From Branchiostoma lanceolatum (Eukaryota > Chordata > Leptocardii > Amphioxiformes > Branchiostomatidae), in the NCBI RefSeq assembly GCF_035083965.1, contig NC_089732.1:501001-565000 (forward strand): DNA of 64,000 nucleotides, in the 5' to 3' direction. The notes below the pieces were generated by a model, which worked only from the letters and a program-made list of their open reading frames with translations, made no database searches and was not told the origin of the DNA. The position numbers were made by a program, and so were the translations under genes. Below are positions 61,001 to 64,000 of the stretch, piece by piece (the first letter of the stretch is position 1; each line of letters begins with the position of its first letter).

Positions 61001-62949
61001 ATGTTGTTGTCTGTGGCTGTGCTCCTGGGTTTCAATGGGAGGTGTTTGTTTTTAGACTAGACTATGTTTAAACTATACTTAAGTTCCTCACCGATGTTGC
61101 TGTCCGTTGCGGTGACCTTGCGGCGCGGCGGCAGGTGTTCCGCCAGCAGCAGCCCGTTCACCTCCACCGTCTTCACCAGCGTCGTCGCGGAGATCGCCTG
61201 TTCCCCCGGCGACATGTCTTCCCAGGATTCCACCCTGTCCTCGTCCAGCAGCATGCTCCCAGCCTCCACTAGAGTCTGGAAGGAGGAATGAACTTCTTAA
61301 ACACCAACACTTAACAACGACAGCCTCCACTAGTGTCTACAAGGAGGAATGAACTTCTTAAACATCAACACTTAACAACCACAGCCTCCACTAGTGTCTA
61401 CAAGGAGGAATGAACTTCTTAAATATCAAAACTTAACAACGACAGCCTCTACTATAGAGTCTGGAAGGAGGAATGAACTTCTTAAACATCAACACTTAAC
61501 AACGACAGCCTCCACTATAGAGTCTACAAGGAGGAATGAACTTCTTTAACATCAACACTTAACAACCACAGCCTCCACTATAGAGTCTGGAGGGAGGAAT
61601 GAACTTCTTAGAGATCGACACTTAACAGGAGCATGATACAATTTAGACCATTCCCTGGTGCATTTAATCCTGCTGGTCTGTACTAATCACAATAACACAC
61701 CAGATCTCAATACAGTCTTTTTTCTCCTCTCGATCCAAACCAGACTTCCAATTCTTCAAGTATTCTATTACACCACTTTCACCTTACATGCTGCCACTGT
61801 GTAATATTCACATAACTGTGAACTCACATCAAGACCAACTTACAAACACACCTGTGTGCAGATATTAAGACACCTGAGAAGCTACCAACTGTATAACACA
61901 CCTGTCTAACACCAGTTTCTCACCTGTGTGAAGGTGTTCAGGCTGTCCTGCTTGTCGGCAGGCTCCAGGTTCTGCACCTGGTTGGTTACCAGGACGACCA
62001 GCTGATCCATGATCTTCACAGCCTTCTTCACGTCGCCCCCGTAGATCTCGCGGCTGCCGTGGATCCGCCCCACCAGATCCGCCGCGATGTCCAGCGCGGA
62101 TTCCTCGTTCTGGATCTTGCGGTTGATCCCTGCGACCCATTGGGACGTGCAGTCCGTAAGGTCAGGGGTCGCTGTGCTCCACTGGACGGGGTTCCGCCCA
62201 CACCGCCATGTTGCTATGCCTGGAACAAAGGTCAAAAGGTCAAGCCATGTCGCTATGCCTGGACAATACAAATGTAGGTCAAAAGGTCAAGCCATTTCGC
62301 TATCCCTAAAAAAAGGGTCAAAAGGTCAAGTTTATTTATTTATTTCGTCATAAGACAGCAAGGTTGCCCCTTCAAGTTGTAAAGGTTCCAGCATGTACAG
62401 AACATGGCATGTTATAATATTCAGTTAGGGAACAAAAGGGGACAACTTTCAGTACAACAAATAATAAAATCTGATGCATCAAAACAAAATCATCGTCCAG
62501 AACTCAAAGTCATAGCCATTCCAAGGTCAAACTCAATAGAGGTCAAGGAATTTTGCTACTTAAAGGAATCCAGAGCATTTCATTTGGCTTGGAAATTGGA
62601 AACATTCTAGTTGCTGTAATCTTTATGAAATTGTCAAGGAATCTTGCTATTTAATACTGTAGTTTAAGAAGAGGACTAACCCCCGTCGGTCCCGGGAGGA
62701 CAGGGCTGTTTGCTGACTTCCCCCGCCGGCGTCAGCGGCCAGCTGATGTTCCTCACAACCATCGGCGGGCAGAACTGCTGCAGGAGCGCGGGCGTCTCCT
62801 CCGTCGCCATGGAAACGGGCGCGGTGGGCTGCGGAGGGGGCCGGGTGGTGACCGTGTCGGGTCTCTGCGGCCCGACCGGCGCTGCGGCGGTGGTTCCAGG
62901 TCGGGTGGGCGGTCTCCGCGTGGACACAGGTCTCTGTGGGGGGTCAGGT
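51359..62949 (-). CDS. ADGRL: Latrophilin-type adhesion GPCR (ADGRL), 5' partial
   Basis: Twenty exons in frame: 62681-62949, 61924-62219, 61092-61275, 60550-60675, 59715-59914, 59336-59382, 59043-59166, 58041-58144, 57569-57671, 56927-57080, 56581-56647, 56322-56388, 56082-56170, (microexons 55523-55549, 54951-54974), 54058-54226, 53425-53559, 52906-52984, 52371-52471, 51359-52021. Order: Pro/Thr-rich stalk, hormone-receptor motif ([20 protein letters not shown]), GAIN ([21 protein letters not shown] [12 protein letters not shown]), [19 protein letters not shown]1 ([14 protein letters not shown]), TM2 ([19 protein letters not shown]), TM3 ([15 protein letters not shown]), TM4-5 ([16 protein letters not shown]), TM6-7 ([20 protein letters not shown]), tail. 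The tail motifs SMPNL and RGTSDG match latrophilins. It is a plasma-membrane receptor, self-cleaved at HL/T and activated by the tethered TNFAVLMD peptide (family knowledge). Lectin and olfactomedin exons are outside the window. Confidence 0.93.
52175..52270 (+). mobile_element. Diverged Penelope-like terminal fragment
   Basis: taatacctggatgtctaacc with ttcataaac matches the right end of the 43388-44348 element. Confidence 0.4.
53032..53150 (+). mobile_element. Penelope-like element terminal fragment
   Basis: gttagacatccaggtaataa, actcaagcaactggataaaa and cagacgtttcagacagta are shared with the element at 43388-44348, in an ADGRL intron. Confidence 0.65.
53363..53475 (-). repeat. Tandem copy of the ADGRL tail exon 3' edge and donor
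   Basis: The NMSKNSTS...TPQ end with donor (53425) is followed by a second copy at 53363-53412 encoding [16 protein letters not shown] and its own GTAAAC donor. Confidence 0.85.
53935..54085 (-). repeat. Tandem copies of the ADGRL TM6-7 exon 3' edge and donor
   Basis: cttcttctgcatgaggcagt with ggaagatgaagatg occurs at 53988 and 54058, and a more decayed copy (ttcaggcagtggaagataaa) near 53937. Each downstream copy could serve as an alternative donor. Confidence 0.88.
54228..54420 (-). repeat. Tandem repeat over the acceptor side of the ADGRL TM6-7 exon
   Basis: About five units of ctgggga-agaacacaacc and tttaacctttgaa. Read on the minus strand, each has a CCCCAG-like acceptor, but exon sequence is not copied. 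Confidence 0.8.
54951..54974 (-). CDS. ADGRL: Candidate 24-nt microexon of ADGRL (third intracellular loop)
   Basis: Acceptor ccttaaag, donor GTAAGT, 24 nt, symmetric phase 2-2, encoding about eight residues (ATQESNF). The same TM5-TM6 intron holds the 27-nt candidate. Confidence 0.5.
55523..55549 (-). CDS. ADGRL: Candidate 27-nt microexon of ADGRL (third intracellular loop)
   Basis: Good pyrimidine tract, AG acceptor at 55550-55551, GTAAGC donor. Symmetric phase 2-2; inserts about nine residues (NDSIESELD). It lies between the TM5 and TM6 exons, which also join correctly without it, so it would be an optional cassette. Confidence 0.55.
56832..56930 (-). repeat. Tandem copies of the ADGRL TM3 exon 3' edge
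   Basis: Fragments of the exon end (QYSRLKYYY with donor) recur downstream: accatagccaaacagttag at about 56864 and agtacttgagccttaagtac at about 56835. Confidence 0.75.
57170..57275 (+). mobile_element. SINE-like element, copy 2
   Basis: ggttggagctgcattagtc, gggacgttaaatgatgttcc and cgagcacgttaaaagg match the bodies of copies 1 and 3. Confidence 0.5.
58041..58144 (-). CDS. ADGRL: ADGRL TM1 exon
   Basis: Encodes [16 protein letters not shown] and the rest of TM1 ([18 protein letters not shown]). It joins the GPS exon in phase 0 and TM2 in phase 2. It is the 3'-most of six tandem copies of its own first half and the only one carrying the full helix and a donor. Confidence 0.93.
58105..58640 (-). 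repeat. Six tandem copies of the ADGRL TM1 exon 5' half with acceptor
   Basis: 96-98-bp units share gctgacaggaacacaacgtg, gctggccagctgtg and caaataaataaacaagcaaa, at about 58119, 58215, 58313, 58411, 58507 and 58605. Each extra copy keeps a CAG acceptor and encodes [18 protein letters not shown] before an intron-like tail. Confidence 0.95.
60259..60470 (+). mobile_element. tRNA-derived SINE-like element, copy 3
   Basis: Begins with A-box-like gtagctcaactagtagc and B-box-like ggtacaaatcc, then the body shared with other copies (gggcgtaaaatgagggtcct, gccgcaagcactttaaa). It lies in an ADGRL intron. Confidence 0.6.
61263..61620 (-). repeat. Six tandem copies of an ADGRL GAIN exon acceptor edge
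   Basis: About 60-bp units: cagcctccactagagtctgg, aggaggaatgaacttctta, acatcaacacttaacaac. On the minus strand each carries an AG followed by ACNCTNGTGGAGGCTG-like exon start. The functional acceptor is the last, at 61275. Confidence 0.92.
62219..62335 (-). repeat. Tandem copies of the ADGRL hormone-receptor exon 5' edge and acceptor
   Basis: The segment gccatgttgctatgcctgg with aaaggtcaaaaggtcaa occurs three times (from about 62205, 62245, 62291). The cag acceptor is kept in the first two and degraded in the third. Confidence 0.85.
62681..62949 (-). CDS. ADGRL: ADGRL stalk and first half of the hormone-receptor motif
   Basis: Most 5' ADGRL exon in the window; it needs two bases from an upstream exon. 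A Pro/Thr/Arg-rich stalk (about 60 residues, probably O-glycosylated) precedes [19 protein letters not shown]. No exon is visible between 62950 and 64000. Confidence 0.85.
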
Positions 62950-64000
62950 CTGGGGGTGGCAGACAAGAAATGTTATATATAACAATCTACAATAAATTAA
63001 TTTTCAGGCAAACCTGCCCAAGAAGACCACTTAAGGGAGAAAATCTGGTCTATGTGGCCATGTGGTCACTGTAGACAGGATTGTTGATGCTTGTGTCAAT
63101 GGGAAAAATAATTGAAGGGACTCCATCAAAATGTATTGGCCAGGTGGTCCTTTTTAGGAGATGGTCACTAGTACAAGTTTGACTGTAAATCAGAGATAGC
63201 AGGCTTCATCTACTACACACAGAACTCATACTTCACTCCCTTGGGGGAAAAAGTACCCATCTTATCCTTAGACCAGCCATACATGTATATTATCACCTAC
63301 ATTGTAAATACTGCTTCTGAAAGTACTGCATTTTCCTGGGAGATTCTACTTATCTTCTACAGGGGTGTACTTAGGCCTTTACATAGCTGTTCATGATAAG
63401 GCAAAATAGCTCATACTTCTCAGCTACAGATGTAGGAAAGGCAGTCAGGCTTGAAGGGACAATATTTAGATATCAGACTTGGTACATGTTGGACAGACAC
63501 ACATGTAGGGCAGTAGTTTCACATGAGTCCAGTTTACACAGGTGTGACAGGCCCTGTTGTGTGACAGACCTGTCACAGGTGTTTAACAGGCCTGTCCCTG
63601 TTGACAGGTCACACATCTGTACACACACACACCTGTCAGAGGTACAGGCAAGCTGACAAACAGCTCTATCATTAGATACAACACACAAACTGTTTAAAGA
63701 AAATCCTTGGCCAAAAAATATCTAACCCGTTTTTGCCTCGAGTTCATTTCTGATAATCTTGGTTTTGACAATTGTCATTGTGTTTCTCATGTGAACCAGT
63801 ACCTTATATCTTAATCAACCATCTATTCTGCTGTTATATAATGAGGCTGTACTTTTTATTTCATTGGTTTTCAGATTTTTAAGGTTATCAGGTAAGAGAA
63901 CAAGGTGGGCTGGAAAACTTGAATGTGACTATATTCTTCTCCTTAAACTGTGTGTACCAAGGAACAGACTTCCTCTCAGACTTATTTTATGCAGAAATTT
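62950..64000. other. ADGRL upstream intron
   Basis: No exon recognised. A palindromic patch at 63535-63640 is rich in cctgt(c)acaggtg-type sequence. Confidence 0.5.

Overview
The window is eukaryotic, AT-rich, intron-rich and full of minisatellites. The most likely source is an amphioxus (Branchiostoma). That is an inference from four things: heavily shuffled CTLD/LDLa/frizzled/kringle/sushi modules, tandem TRIM-NHL genes, single-copy chordate-type SGTA, ABHD10 and latrophilin genes, and abundant minisatellites lying over exon-intron borders, which I recall as an amphioxus trait. Exons were built by hand from reading frame, GT/AG borders and phase continuity. No alignment or transcript was available.

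Layout. 1-5824: no gene seen; hairpin elements and minisatellites. 6016-19551 (minus): a chimeric pentameric Cys-loop ion channel whose ectodomain carries, after a signal peptide, two C-type lectin domains, an LDL-receptor A module, a frizzled-like domain, a kringle and a sushi (CCP) domain. All 17 exons join in one frame to about 1,101 residues. 19552-23900: no gene seen; a TTAA-flanked inverted-repeat element. 23907-39949 (minus): SGTA co-chaperone in 10 recognised exons. Its 11.2-kb fifth intron contains three intronless TRIM-NHL genes on the same strand (27895-29640, 30930-33053, 34599-36473). 41672-46318 (plus): ABHD10, head-to-head with SGTA, six exons, 312 residues, complete catalytic triad. 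46319-51358: the 3' UTRs and a spacer with three perfect CArG boxes. 51359-62949 (minus): the 3' two thirds of an adhesion GPCR of the latrophilin family (ADGRL), from the hormone-receptor motif through GAIN/GPS, seven helices and the tail. Its N-terminal exons lie beyond the window.

Two things stand out. First, the chimeric channel: its modules sit on phase-1 exon cassettes placed between the signal peptide and an intact channel. The FZ-kringle pair is the one seen in ROR and some MuSK kinases, which act on acetylcholine receptors. Second, many exons of SGTA, ABHD10 and ADGRL have one edge, with its splice site, tandemly copied two to seven times (in SGTA exon 1, the start codon). The Cys-loop and TRIM genes show little of this.
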